A DNA stretch of 64,000 nt from an uncultured delta proteobacterium (GCA_903835685.1 CAILNX010000053.1:1-64000), one strand, 5' to 3'; positions 16,869 through 24,971 are shown, counted from the stretch's first letter. The notes: generated by a model from the sequence alone, not told the origin. Translations and numbers: made by a program.

Positions 16869-17765
16869 CTAGGGAAAAGAGTGGCGCAGGCCGTATTGGG
16901 GGAGGTATTCCTTGAGCCGGGCCTCAAGCCCGGCCTGGTTCACCACGCGCAGGTTCCAGGTCGCCGAAACCCCGCCCGCCTCCAGGGACACGCCCAGCAG
17001 GTACACGGCCGCAGCCTCCCCCTCCCAGGATTTGAGCACCCGGTCGAACTCCTGCACCCCGTCGGGCGAGGCCCAGCCCTCGACCTTGAGCCTGGCCCCG
17101 GAAAGGGCCTGGGGCTTGGCCTCCTGCACGGAAAACACGTTGGACATCAGGTTGAACCAGACCACGTCCAGGTCCTTGTCCCGGGTGGACCAGGAGCGCT
17201 CCTGGGTCTTGACCTGGCCGGTGAACTGGCCGCCGCCCGCGCGCTCCAGCACCAGCTCGGGCCAGAGACCGGGCTCGGCCTTGAGGCCGGACAGGGCCAT
17301 GAGCCGGTCCACGGCCTGGCGGTCGGCAGGCAGCAATTTGGTCAGGGTCAGGGTCACGCCGCGCAGGGCTCCGCCCGAGGTGGAGACCACCCCCAGGTGC
17401 TGGAGGTGGCGGGAGAGCTCGTCCCGGTTCACCACCACGTCCAGGGTCAGCCGGACCTTGTCCGGAAGGGACTCAAACCCCGTCTCCTTGTAGCTCTGCA
17501 CGAAGCGGCTGCCGCGCCGGGTGAGATAGTCCTTGAGCACTTCCTGGCGTCGCTCGTCCAGGGGCTGGGGCAAAAGGCCCTGGGCCTCGGTCAGGGCGGC
17601 CTGGGCAAAGCCCTTGTCCATGGCCGTCTGCCGGGCCGCGGTGGCCGTGGTCTCGCCCGAAAAGGGCTCCTCGATCTGGACCTGGGCGGCCTGGGCCGCC
17701 AGGGTGAAGGCCAAAACAGCCGTAAGCACCAGGACCGAAATCAGGGGAAAGGAAACCTTGTTCAT
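16869..17765 (-). CDS. Exported protein of unknown function
   Basis: A 298-residue protein with a clear Sec signal peptide (Lys near the start, a VLVLTAVLAFTLAA core, cleavage near AQAAQ). The mature part has two halves with mixed alpha/beta character and repeated LTLD and LTLTKLL-type strands; no catalytic motif is apparent. I see resemblance to periplasmic proteins of the DUF2066 kind but cannot confirm it. It lies 15 nt after the stop of another exported protein and 15 nt before the phosphatidyltransferase gene, suggesting one envelope-related transcript. Confidence 0.72.
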   Translation of the reverse strand: MNKVSFPLISVLVLTAVLAFTLAAQAAQVQIEEPFSGETTATAARQTAMDKGFAQAALTEAQGLLPQPLDERRQEVLKDYLTRRGSRFVQSYKETGFESLPDKVRLTLDVVVNRDELSRHLQHLGVVSTSGGALRGVTLTLTKLLPADRQAVDRLMALSGLKAEPGLWPELVLERAGGGQFTGQVKTQERSWSTRDKDLDVVWFNLMSNVFSVQEAKPQALSGARLKVEGWASPDGVQEFDRVLKSWEGEAAAVYLLGVSLEAGGVSATWNLRVVNQAGLEARLKEYLPQYGLRHSFP

Positions 17766-17780
17766 GGATGGCGTTGCCTG

Positions 17781-18899
17781 TCAGTTTCCCGGGACCGGAC
17801 GCGGCCCAGGCAGGGCCTGGACCGGGCTGGCCGGGGCTGGATTGAGGGAGGGCCGGGGCTGGGAGGCCGGGTCCGGAAGGGGGATCTCCAGGCCAGCCGG
17901 GGCCGGAAGGATCATCTGGCCCTGGCCCGGGCCAGGGCCAACTCCCTGGACGGCTTCCGGCGCCGAATCAAAAATGTCGTAGACAAAGGCCGCCCGGCAT
18001 TCGGCCAGGGGGCCTCCCTTGCCGGCCAGGGCGCGCACGGCGTTGGCCGTCCCCTGGTCCAGGACCAGGTCCCCGTGCAGCCTGCCCTGGGAACGCAGGG
18101 CCTTGACCACCAGGGGGATGGCCCCCACCCGGGGGGACCGGCTCGCCTCGGCCGGGTCGGAAAAAACAGCGGCCAGGCCCTGGGCCGCAACGCAGGTCCG
18201 GGTGGCGAATCCCGGGCCATAGGCCTCGGCCCCGCGCTCGTCCAGGACCCGGGGCAGGAGGACCGGGACCGCGCCGGTTCCCCGGGCGTCCACCACCAGG
18301 CCGGTCCTCTCCTGTGACCGATCCTGGGTGCGGTTCTGGTCCTCGGGTCGCAGGACGTAGGACCCGCCCTGAAAAGACAGGGTGCGCGGGATGAGGGCCT
18401 CGGCCAGGGGACCCCAGAGCGAGACCCGGACCTTGACCTGGGCCCCGCCGTCAGGCGTGGACCCGGATTGGAGCACCTGGGAGTTCTGGATGATCCCGCT
18501 GACCTTAAACTCGGCCTCCCGGTCCTGGGCGAAAAATTCGGAGACCAGGCGGCTCCCGTCCAGGCTTAAAGTCCGGACCCGGTCGAAAAGCTGCTTCCGG
18601 GCCTGGATCAGGGCCTCGCGCACGGCCAGGGACGCGGTCTGGCCCGGGTCAAAGGCGTCCAGGGAAGGCTTGGCCTCGCCGTTTGCGCTCACGGTCCCGG
18701 CCTTCCAGTCCAGGTCGGCCTGGCTCACGGAAGGCTGACCCAGGGCCGAGGGAGCCGTGGGCGAGGAGCCAAAGGCGGAGGGGGCCTGGGCCAGGCTCAA
18801 ATCAGGACGCAGGACCAGGCCAAAAATCAGCCCAAAGGCCGCCAGGCCAAGGCACCGGACCAGACGCGAGGAGATATTGTTCATAACCTTCAAATCCAT
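17781..18899 (-). CDS. Exported protein, LPP20/FlgT-like region
   Basis: A protein of about 372 residues with an N-terminal signal peptide (CLGLAAFGLIFGLVL core, cleavage near SLAQA). Residues about 60-170 (VSANGEAKPSLDAF, ALIQARKQLFDRV, VKVRVSLWGPLAEAL) resemble the LPP20/FlgT-type domain of envelope proteins. The C-terminal half is variable and ends in a Pro/Gly-rich tail. The start is uncertain: ATG 18899, or ATG 18884 with AAGG just upstream; both give a signal peptide. A role in envelope or flagellar assembly is only suggested. Its downstream neighbour is also exported. Confidence 0.68.
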   Translation of the reverse strand: MDLKVMNNISSRLVRCLGLAAFGLIFGLVLRPDLSLAQAPSAFGSSPTAPSALGQPSVSQADLDWKAGTVSANGEAKPSLDAFDPGQTASLAVREALIQARKQLFDRVRTLSLDGSRLVSEFFAQDREAEFKVSGIIQNSQVLQSGSTPDGGAQVKVRVSLWGPLAEALIPRTLSFQGGSYVLRPEDQNRTQDRSQERTGLVVDARGTGAVPVLLPRVLDERGAEAYGPGFATRTCVAAQGLAAVFSDPAEASRSPRVGAIPLVVKALRSQGRLHGDLVLDQGTANAVRALAGKGGPLAECRAAFVYDIFDSAPEAVQGVGPGPGQGQMILPAPAGLEIPLPDPASQPRPSLNPAPASPVQALPGPRPVPGN

Positions 18900-18957
18900 A
18901 CCTCTGGTCCGGGGTTTGCGCAAGTCCTGCCCCGGGCCGCAAGGCCCCTCGGCCGGG

Positions 18958-19767
18958 TCAGGCTCGGGCCGCGCAGTCCCCGGGATCGCCCAAAAGCTTG
19001 TCCAGGGCGTGGGGCAGGGCCGGGAGCACGGCTTCCAAGCCCTCGGCCACGGCCTTGGGGCTGCCGGGCAGGTTCAGGATCAGGGTCTGGCCCAAGGTTC
19101 CGGCCACGGCCCGGGAAATCATGGAGTGCGGGGTCTTGGCCAGTCCGGCGGCGGTCATGGCCCGCTCGAACCCGGGCAGCCTCTTCTCAATGACGGTCAG
19201 GGTGGCCTCGGGGGTCACGTCCCGGGGGCCGAGGCCCGTGCCGCCCGTGGTGACCACCAGATCGTACCCGTCCTCCAGGGCCAGGCGCACGAGCAGGGCG
19301 CGCAGCCCGGGCTCCTCGTCCGGCAGCAGATGCCCGGTGACCAGGCTCAAATTCATCTTGCGGGCCACCACCTCGGCGATGAGCGGGCCGGCCGTGTCCT
19401 GGCGCTGGCCCACGGAGCCCTTGTCGCTCAAGGTGATCCAGGCCAGGGAATGTCCGGGTCTGCGCCGGGCCACTGTGGCCGGGCCGCAGGGCAGGTCGAC
19501 GTCCCGGACATCGGCCAGGACCTCGGCCAGACGGCAGGCCCGGCTTAAGGCCCCGGCCGTCCCGGGCAGCCAGACCTGGCCCAGGACCCGCAGCAGGTCC
19601 CGACAGCCAGGACCGTGGGAGAGGGTCTCCCCGGCCCGGACCGTCGGCAGGCCCCCGGGAGCGAGCAGCACCGGGGCCTGTCCGGCCCACACCGGCTCGG
19701 GGGCCAGCACCACCCGGTCGCCCGGGGCCAGACCCGAGGGAGGAAAGATCAGTTCGAACCCAGCCAT
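18958..19767 (-). CDS. MogA-type molybdenum cofactor protein with N-terminal extension
   Basis: A 269-residue protein. Residues from about 105 to the end form a MoaB/MogA domain: the AWITLSDKGSVGQRQDTAG opening, the molybdopterin-binding TTGGTGLGPRDVTPEA and the LNLPGSPKA motif. MogA adenylylates molybdopterin before metal insertion. The first 105 or so residues are a separate domain rich in Pro/Gly/Leu (SGLAPGDRVVLAPEP) that I cannot name; it may be MOSC- or SAF-like. The ATG at 19767 has GGGGAGC upstream. With the tungstate transporter and ModE-like regulator nearby, this fits tungsten/molybdenum cofactor metabolism. Confidence 0.85.
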   Translation of the reverse strand: MAGFELIFPPSGLAPGDRVVLAPEPVWAGQAPVLLAPGGLPTVRAGETLSHGPGCRDLLRVLGQVWLPGTAGALSRACRLAEVLADVRDVDLPCGPATVARRRPGHSLAWITLSDKGSVGQRQDTAGPLIAEVVARKMNLSLVTGHLLPDEEPGLRALLVRLALEDGYDLVVTTGGTGLGPRDVTPEATLTVIEKRLPGFERAMTAAGLAKTPHSMISRAVAGTLGQTLILNLPGSPKAVAEGLEAVLPALPHALDKLLGDPGDCAARA

Positions 19768-19819
19768 GCCCTGCTCCCCTGGCCCACGCGGGCCGGTCGT
19801 GGATTCTGTATTCCAAAGC

Positions 19820-20527
19820 TCAAGCCAGCAGCCCGGCCACCACCCCGACCAGAAAAATGCCCCAAAAGGTCCCCCGGCCGCCCAGGGTGATGACCGGCTG
19901 ATCCAGCAGGCCCGCGTTGCGGCGGTCCACCAGATAGAGGACCTCGGCTCCCAGGATGGCCCCCAGGGTCCCGCACACGTAGGCGGCCAGGGCCGCAAGC
20001 CCGGGCGGGGCAAAGGCCATGGCGGCCAGGGCTCCGGCCAGGGGCGGAACCCAGGCGGCCAGGGCCAGGCCGCGCCCCTGGCGGGGACGGGCCAATCCGT
20101 AGCACAGGGCCGAAGACAGGGCCAGACCCAGGCCCATCCAGACCGGAAGGCCGGTCTGGGACAGGACATAGGCGCACATGAGTCCGGGGATCACGCACCC
20201 GCCCACGTTCAGGGCCAGGACCTGGGGGACCAGGTTGCGCTCGCCGCCAGGCAGGGTCGTCCCGGCCTCAGGGGTCGGGGGCCAGCCCGGCAGGGGGCCG
20301 TTGTCCAGGACCAGGCGCTTGCGGGTGTGCACGGGCAGGTCGTAGCGGGACCCGACGAGGCAGGCCAGCACCAGCAGGACCCCCTGCCAGGGGGCCAGGC
20401 CCAACTGGGTGAAGGCCAGACCGGCCAGCCCCACCTGGGCCAGGAGGAAGAACAGGATCAGGAGGGCCGGGATCAGGCATCCGGCCAGCAGAAGGCCAGG
20501 GCCGCCCACCAGGGTGAAATTCCACAT
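19820..20527 (-). CDS. DUF1614 family membrane protein
   Basis: A 235-residue polytopic inner-membrane protein with about seven hydrophobic helices. It carries the family-type block NVGGCVIPGLMCAYVL and the C-terminal GTLGAILGAEVLYLVD followed by ITLGGRGTFWGIFLVG. These features match DUF1614 proteins, whose function is unknown. It lies 52 nt upstream of the MogA-type gene on the same strand, so it may be cotranscribed with cofactor synthesis. Transport is a reasonable guess but unsupported. Confidence 0.8.
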   Translation of the reverse strand: MWNFTLVGGPGLLLAGCLIPALLILFFLLAQVGLAGLAFTQLGLAPWQGVLLVLACLVGSRYDLPVHTRKRLVLDNGPLPGWPPTPEAGTTLPGGERNLVPQVLALNVGGCVIPGLMCAYVLSQTGLPVWMGLGLALSSALCYGLARPRQGRGLALAAWVPPLAGALAAMAFAPPGLAALAAYVCGTLGAILGAEVLYLVDRRNAGLLDQPVITLGGRGTFWGIFLVGVVAGLLA

Positions 20528-20804
20528 TGCGCGTCTCCAGGCCGGATCGATTCCAAAGGCCCGCGTTTCCGGGCCGGGCCTGGGGAGCCCATAGCCCAGG
20601 TCCGTCCGAAAGGCAAAGACGGGCCAGTTCGGCTGCCCTTTCGGCTGGACCTTGGGCAGGCCGTTCGCTGGACCGTGCGCTGAGCCGGACGGCAGGCGCG
20701 GCCAGCGGCCCTCCCGGCTTTACAACTGGCCGGAAAAACCCGTATTGTCCGGCAGGTCGGCAGGACGTCAAACGGCCCCCAATCACGGACCAGCGAGGTG
20801 ACGG

Positions 20805-21704
20805 ATGAAAGGCATCATTCTGGCGGGCGGCTCGGGCACCCGGCTCTATCCCCTGACCCGGGTCATCAGCAAGCAGCTCCTGCCGGTCTACGACAAGCCC
20901 ATGATCGCCTATCCCCTGTCCGCCCTCATGCTGGCCGGGATCAGGGACATCCTGATCATCTCCACGCCCACGGACCTGCCCCGCTTCCGGGAGCTTTTGG
21001 GCGACGGAGGCCATCTGGGCCTGACCCTTTCCTATAAGGAGCAGCCCAAGCCCGAGGGCCTGGCCCAGGCCTTTCTCATCGGCGAGGAGTTCATCGGCCC
21101 GGACTCGGTCTGCCTGGTGCTCGGGGACAACATCTTCTACGGCCCGGGCCTGTCTGACATCCTTCAGCGCAGCGCGGCCCTGACCCAAGGCGGGGTGGTC
21201 TTCGCCTATCCGGTCAAGGACCCCGAGCGCTACGGGGTGGTGGAGTTCGCCCCGGACTGCACGGTCTTGAGCATTGAGGAGAAGCCTGCCTCGCCCAAGT
21301 CCAGGTTCGCCGTGACCGGGCTCTATTTCTACGACAACACCGTGGTGGACATCGCCCGGGGGCTCAAACCCTCGGCCCGGGGGGAGCTTGAGATCACGGA
21401 CGTGAACAACGAATATTTGCGTCGGGGCCAGCTCAAAGTGGAGGTCCTGTCCCGGGGATTCGCCTGGCTGGACATGGGCACCCACGAGTCGCTGCTGTCC
21501 TCGGCCAATTACGTGAAGGCCATCCAGGACCGGCAAGGCCACGTCATCGCCTGCGTGGAGGAGATCGCCCTGCGCATGGGCTACATCACCCCGGAGCAGT
21601 GCGAGGCCCTGGCCCAGGACATGAGCAAGAACGAGTACGGCCGCTACATCCTGGACATCGTGAAAGAGGTCCGGGAGATCAGAGGCCGCGCCGCGCACCC
21701 CTGA
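20805..21704 (+). CDS. rfbA: Glucose-1-phosphate thymidylyltransferase
   Basis: A 299-residue cytosolic nucleotidyltransferase making dTDP-glucose from glucose 1-phosphate and dTTP, the first step to dTDP-L-rhamnose. The signature [14 protein letters not shown] lies at about 5-18, [15 protein letters not shown]-type residues follow, and LGDNIFYG holds the metal-binding Asp. ITDVNNEYL and [11 protein letters not shown] are further hallmarks. Length is normal. The ATG follows GAGGTGACGG. No rfbBCD neighbours are present. A 277-nt intergenic region precedes it and a strong bidirectional terminator follows. Confidence 0.95.
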   Translation: MKGIILAGGSGTRLYPLTRVISKQLLPVYDKPMIAYPLSALMLAGIRDILIISTPTDLPRFRELLGDGGHLGLTLSYKEQPKPEGLAQAFLIGEEFIGPDSVCLVLGDNIFYGPGLSDILQRSAALTQGGVVFAYPVKDPERYGVVEFAPDCTVLSIEEKPASPKSRFAVTGLYFYDNTVVDIARGLKPSARGELEITDVNNEYLRRGQLKVEVLSRGFAWLDMGTHESLLSSANYVKAIQDRQGHVIACVEEIALRMGYITPEQCEALAQDMSKNEYGRYILDIVKEVREIRGRAAHP

Positions 21705-21733
21705 TCCCGGCCTGCCCTTGAAAAACCAAAAAA

Positions 21734-21770
21734 GGCCCGGACCCGCGCGATACTGTCGCGGGTCCGGGCC
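21734..21770. terminator. Bidirectional Rho-independent terminator
   Basis: A perfect 14-bp stem: 21734-21747 (GGCCCGGACCCGCG) pairs with 21757-21770, with a 9-nt loop. Plus-strand transcripts meet TTGTCTCTC after it; minus-strand transcripts meet TTTTTTGG. It therefore ends both rfbA and the convergent small membrane gene of the hgc region. Confidence 0.92.
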
Positions 21771-21872
21771 TTGTCTCTCTGCGATCCCAGGGCTTTCAGC
21801 GGTCAATCCGGCCAAGGGCCGGGGCCGATCCGCCGGGGTTCCCGGCCACTCAGACGGGCCGGGAAAAAAATC

Positions 21873-22022
21873 CTAGTGGTGGCCTTCCTTCTTGCCCTGC
21901 TCGATGCGGATCAGGGCCATGACCACGATCCAGGCCAGGTAGATGAAGATGAGGGAAACGCCGATGGTTCCCTGGGTGGTGCTGTGGCCCATGTTGCCGA
22001 TGAGTTCGCCGATGACTCCCAT
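21873..22022 (-). CDS. 49-residue single-span membrane peptide
   Basis: A small gene with an excellent GGAGGAAGTC before its ATG. The peptide has a hydrophilic N-terminus (MGVIGELIGNMGHSTTQG), one transmembrane helix (about residues 19-40) and a charged tail ending KKEGHH with two histidines. I do not recognise it. A TTGACA hexamer lies upstream at 22107-22102, though no good -10 follows at 17 nt, so it may have its own promoter or be read from hgcAB. It is the last minus-strand gene before the bidirectional terminator. Its proximity to hgcB makes a link to that system possible but unproven. Confidence 0.75.
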   Translation of the reverse strand: MGVIGELIGNMGHSTTQGTIGVSLIFIYLAWIVVMALIRIEQGKKEGHH

Positions 22023-22122
22023 GACTTCCTCCGTTCTACTCCGTCGATTGGCAAGACGATTCCAGGAACAACAGTTGGCGTTTGGCCCGAAAATCGGATT
22101 TTGTCAAGCGCTAGTATGGTGG

Positions 22123-22404
22123 TTAGCAACACCCCGAGGTCTTCACCCCCCGGCCTTTCAGCCAGGTCTGGATGATGTAGGCCGCGCAGCCCACCCCGGG
22201 CGTGACCGTGAGCGCGCCCGAGGGGCAGTTCAGGGCGCAGGCCCCGCATTCCATGCAGGCGTCCCGGTCGATCAGAACGGCCAGGCCCTCCCGGAGTTCC
22301 AGGACCCCCTGCGGGCAGACCGTGGTGCACAGCCCGCAGCCCACGCAGGCCTCGGAGTCCAGGGCCAGGGTGGTCACGCCAGGCAGGTAGCGAAAGGTTT
22401 CCAT
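22123..22404 (-). CDS. hgcB: Mercury methylation ferredoxin HgcB
   Basis: A 93-residue ferredoxin with two [4Fe-4S] motifs: Cys20-x2-Cys23-x2-Cys26-x3-Cys30 and Cys50-x2-Cys53-x2-Cys56-x3-Cys60, the second reading CMECGACALNCP as in HgcB. The extra Cys73 and the C-terminal vicinal pair Cys92-Cys93 are the features that separate HgcB from ordinary ferredoxins. In known methylators HgcB is needed, with HgcA, to make methylmercury, probably by reducing the corrinoid of HgcA. The ATG at 22404 has GGGAG 7 nt upstream. It follows hgcA by 110 nt on the same strand. Confidence 0.94.
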   Translation of the reverse strand: METFRYLPGVTTLALDSEACVGCGLCTTVCPQGVLELREGLAVLIDRDACMECGACALNCPSGALTVTPGVGCAAYIIQTWLKGRGVKTSGCC

Positions 22405-22514
22405 AAGATTTCTCCCGAGCACCGGACTCCCAAAAACGAATTCGGCAAAAAAGAGTATAACTATTTTATATATTTATTTTATTTTTCTTCGTTTGATCTT
22501 ATTTCCTGGACACC

Positions 22515-23834
22515 TCATGAGGCCGCAAAGGCCGAAGCCAGCCAGAAAATGATCGCCAGTATCAGGCCTGCGGCCTGGAACGGCATGGCCCGGCGCATCT
22601 CCTTCTCCACGCCCGAGGGCGAGGTGTAAGGCGTGGACCCGGTGAAATTCATGCCCGTGTACGAGGCCACGGTGAGCAGCAGGCAGAGAAGTCCCATGCC
22701 CTCGCCCAGGCCCGCCCGGCCCCACCAGAGGCCCAGCACCGCCACGGCGGCCAATCCCCCGGCGGCCACACCCTTGAGGGCAAAGGCCCGGCCCGGCAGC
22801 CAGGGCAACAGGGCCGGAACCAGGGCGCATCCGGCCAGGACTCCGGCGGCCAGGGCCAGGGAAGCGTTCACGCCCCGCTGCATCAGGGCGGCCCAGGAGA
22901 ATCCCCAGGACCCGAATCCGGCCAGGAGAACAATCGCGGCCAGGCCCCAGGCCAAGGGCTTTTTGAGCAGGTAAATTTCCACCGGGACCAGGACCAGGCG
23001 TTCGGCCAGGGTGAAAGTGACCCGGCGCATGGCCGGTTCGGCCTCGTTGCCGCTCTTCAGAAAGGCCGGGAGGTCTGCCGAACGCACCGGCCCGAACTCG
23101 GCCGAGAACCCGCAGGCCCGGCGCAGGTCCCGGGCCTTGACCCCGGTGGCCGAGAGCTGGGGCAGGATGAGGGTGCGGTGGCGCACCACCCGGGCCAGGC
23201 CCGTGGACAGCACCCGCAGGGCCACCTCCCGGGTGGAGAAGAGTTGCTTGCCCGCCGCGCACCAGACGTTCACCCCGCGGGTGTCCAGGACCAGGAGCCA
23301 GGCGCTCTGCCCGTCCATATCCCGGCGCAGGGCGTCGAAGGTCAGCTTGGAGTTGGCCGTGACCAAGACCGGGGAGTCCGGGTCGGGACGGCCCAAGGCG
23401 TAAAGTCCGGGGGCCACGGCGTAGCTGTTGCGGCCGATGCCGCAGCGGGTCAGGACCGTGCCCAGATGGTCGCGCCAACCCAGGCGGGTGGCTATGCGCG
23501 GCACAGGATTGGCTGTGGGATTGGCCCCAGGATCAGCCGGGATGCTCAGGAAGTCCAGGACAAAGGGGCAGACGGCGTAGCCCGGCCGCTCCCAGGAGCT
23601 GGCCGCAGGGGGCGGAGGGCCGCCGCAACAGGGCGTGTCCGCCGAGCAGTCGGCCTGGGGCAGGCCCGAGAGGTCCCCGTCGCCGCAGGAGCACGGGCCA
23701 GGCGCGGGCGCGCAGCAGGAACCGGCGGCCTGGCTTCCGGCTGGAAAAGGTGTCAGGCCGCCATCGCAGGCCTGAGCCGGGGTACAGCACGGCTGCCTGC
23801 CCAGGGTGGCCGGGGCTGGAGGCCGGGTTTTCAT
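22515..23834 (-). CDS. hgcA: Mercury methylation corrinoid protein HgcA
   Basis: A 439-residue inner-membrane corrinoid protein that transfers a methyl group to Hg(II). The cap-helix motif NVWCAAGK lies at 189-196, with Cys192 as the predicted cobalt ligand; this motif is diagnostic of HgcA. The surrounding CFeSP-like domain covers about 85-265. Five hydrophobic helices follow, at about 295-435, as in other HgcA proteins. Unusually, residues 1-80 form a Cys-rich, Pro/Ala-rich extension with about ten cysteines, including the pairs 16-17, 40-41 and 69-70. The ATG at 23834 overlaps the stop of the ModE-like gene (ATGA), so the two are translationally coupled. hgcB follows. Confidence 0.95.
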   Translation of the reverse strand: MKTRPPAPATLGRQPCCTPAQACDGGLTPFPAGSQAAGSCCAPAPGPCSCGDGDLSGLPQADCSADTPCCGGPPPPAASSWERPGYAVCPFVLDFLSIPADPGANPTANPVPRIATRLGWRDHLGTVLTRCGIGRNSYAVAPGLYALGRPDPDSPVLVTANSKLTFDALRRDMDGQSAWLLVLDTRGVNVWCAAGKQLFSTREVALRVLSTGLARVVRHRTLILPQLSATGVKARDLRRACGFSAEFGPVRSADLPAFLKSGNEAEPAMRRVTFTLAERLVLVPVEIYLLKKPLAWGLAAIVLLAGFGSWGFSWAALMQRGVNASLALAAGVLAGCALVPALLPWLPGRAFALKGVAAGGLAAVAVLGLWWGRAGLGEGMGLLCLLLTVASYTGMNFTGSTPYTSPSGVEKEMRRAMPFQAAGLILAIIFWLASAFAAS

Positions 23835-24202
23835 TCCGGGCCGGGCTTGGCCTTGAACCCGGACACGGCCCAGGGGAAGCATTCCTGGGCCGAGCGCACG
23901 GCCGTGTCCTCCACCAGGGCGAACCAGCGCTGGTAGCTCTCCAGCATGGACCGGCCAAAGGCCGAAAGACTGCACCCGTCGCGGTTGCTGCCCAGGCGCT
24001 CCACCAGGCTCTGCCCGGCCACGGCCTCGGTGGCCTTGAGCTTGCCCCAGGCCGCCCGGTAGGACATGCCCAGGCTCTCGGCCGCCTTGCGCAAGGAGCC
24101 CAGGGAGTCGATCTGCTGCAGAAGCTGCATGCGGCCATGGCCAAACAGCAGCCCGTCCTCGTTCTCCAGCCATACGTGCAGGCGCACCCAGGGTTTTTTC
24201 AT
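23831..24202 (-). CDS. ModE-like winged-helix regulator (DNA-binding domain only)
   Basis: A 123-residue protein with the ModE N-terminal layout: a short opening strand (VRLHVWLEN), RMQLLQQIDSLGSLRKAA, the recognition helix SYRAAWGKL, and the wing region with CSLSAFGRSMLESY. It has no molybdate-binding (Mop) domain. Single-domain ModE-like proteins are known in Desulfovibrio (for example TunR, a tungstate-responsive regulator), but which metal or signal this one follows is unknown. It overlaps the upstream gene and hgcA by ATGA junctions, so it is made together with HgcA. It may control hgcAB, the tup genes, or both. Confidence 0.85.
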   Translation of the reverse strand: MKKPWVRLHVWLENEDGLLFGHGRMQLLQQIDSLGSLRKAAESLGMSYRAAWGKLKATEAVAGQSLVERLGSNRDGCSLSAFGRSMLESYQRWFALVEDTAVRSAQECFPWAVSGFKAKPGPE

Positions 24203-24771
24203 GCCGACTCCGTCTCCCCGCCCGATGCCGTGTCCGGCGCAGGGTCCATGCCCTCGAAGACCAGCCCCCCGCTCTCCACGTCCTCGAAGAACCGGGTCAC
24301 GTCCGTCACCCAGGTGTTCAAGCCGCTGGCGGCCAGAAGGACCAGGGCCGGGTCGTCCCCGCACTCGCAGACCTCCACGAAATTGGTGGCCGCCTCGCGG
24401 ATGAAGGACTCGGTGTCGTAGGCCTCCATGCGCTGGATGCGGCCGAAATAGGTGGGCATGAGGCGGGTGTACCCGGCCAGGAAGTCGAAGCGGCAAGGCG
24501 CGTTCATGGGCGCGTCCATCAGGAGCAGGATGGTGTTCATGATCGCGTCCAAAAGGGGCATGCCCACATCCGGGGCAAAGCGGGTGGAGACCACCGTGGT
24601 GGTGACCAGGAGCCGCAGATAGACCAAGTGCTCGAACACGGTCTGTTTCCGGGCCGGATCGTCGGCGCAGAACCCCTCCAGGGCCTTGAACACGACCTGG
24701 GGGTTGAAGACGTAGTATCCCAGCTCCCGGCCCAGGGCCTGGCGGTTGTTCTCGCTGTTCAGAATGCTCAC
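24199..24771 (-). CDS. Unknown protein, first gene of the hgc unit
   Basis: A 190-residue soluble protein, largely helical, that I do not recognise. It has no signal peptide; a hydrophobic-looking helix HLVYLRLLVTTTVVSTRF occurs near residue 50, and a CECGDDP motif near residue 135. The C-terminal tail is acidic (DPAPDTASGGETESA). The start is GTG at 24771 with AAGGAGG about 7 nt upstream. Its TGA overlaps the ATG of the ModE-like regulator, so its translation is coupled to that gene and, through it, to hgcA. A chaperone or signalling role in the hgc locus is speculation. Confidence 0.75.
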   Translation of the reverse strand: MSILNSENNRQALGRELGYYVFNPQVVFKALEGFCADDPARKQTVFEHLVYLRLLVTTTVVSTRFAPDVGMPLLDAIMNTILLLMDAPMNAPCRFDFLAGYTRLMPTYFGRIQRMEAYDTESFIREAATNFVEVCECGDDPALVLLAASGLNTWVTDVTRFFEDVESGGLVFEGMDPAPDTASGGETESA

Positions 24772-24868
24772 GGACTGCCCTCCTTGGGCTCTTCGGCCTG
24801 CGCTCTGAAGGGACCGGTCATGATCCCCCCTGGGGTGGGCCGCTCCAAAATACGGCCCGCCAAGAATG

Positions 24869-24897
24869 AAGAATAAGATTAATTATTTCTTATTCTT
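24869..24897. repeat. Dispersed A+T-rich palindrome, copy 4
   Basis: AAGAATAAG (24869-24877), core ATTAATTATTT, then CTTATTCTT (24889-24897), with an extra AAGAAT just to its left. It lies upstream of the hgc transcription unit and downstream of the DUF374/MsbA-like unit relative to the plus axis. It is a possible boundary between the two minus-strand units. Confidence 0.8.
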
Positions 24898-24971
24898 GCG
24901 TACGTGCGACAAGCAAAGCCAATTGATGAACTCCATCCTAGCAGAGCGGAGGGAAAATGACACTCCCTTTA

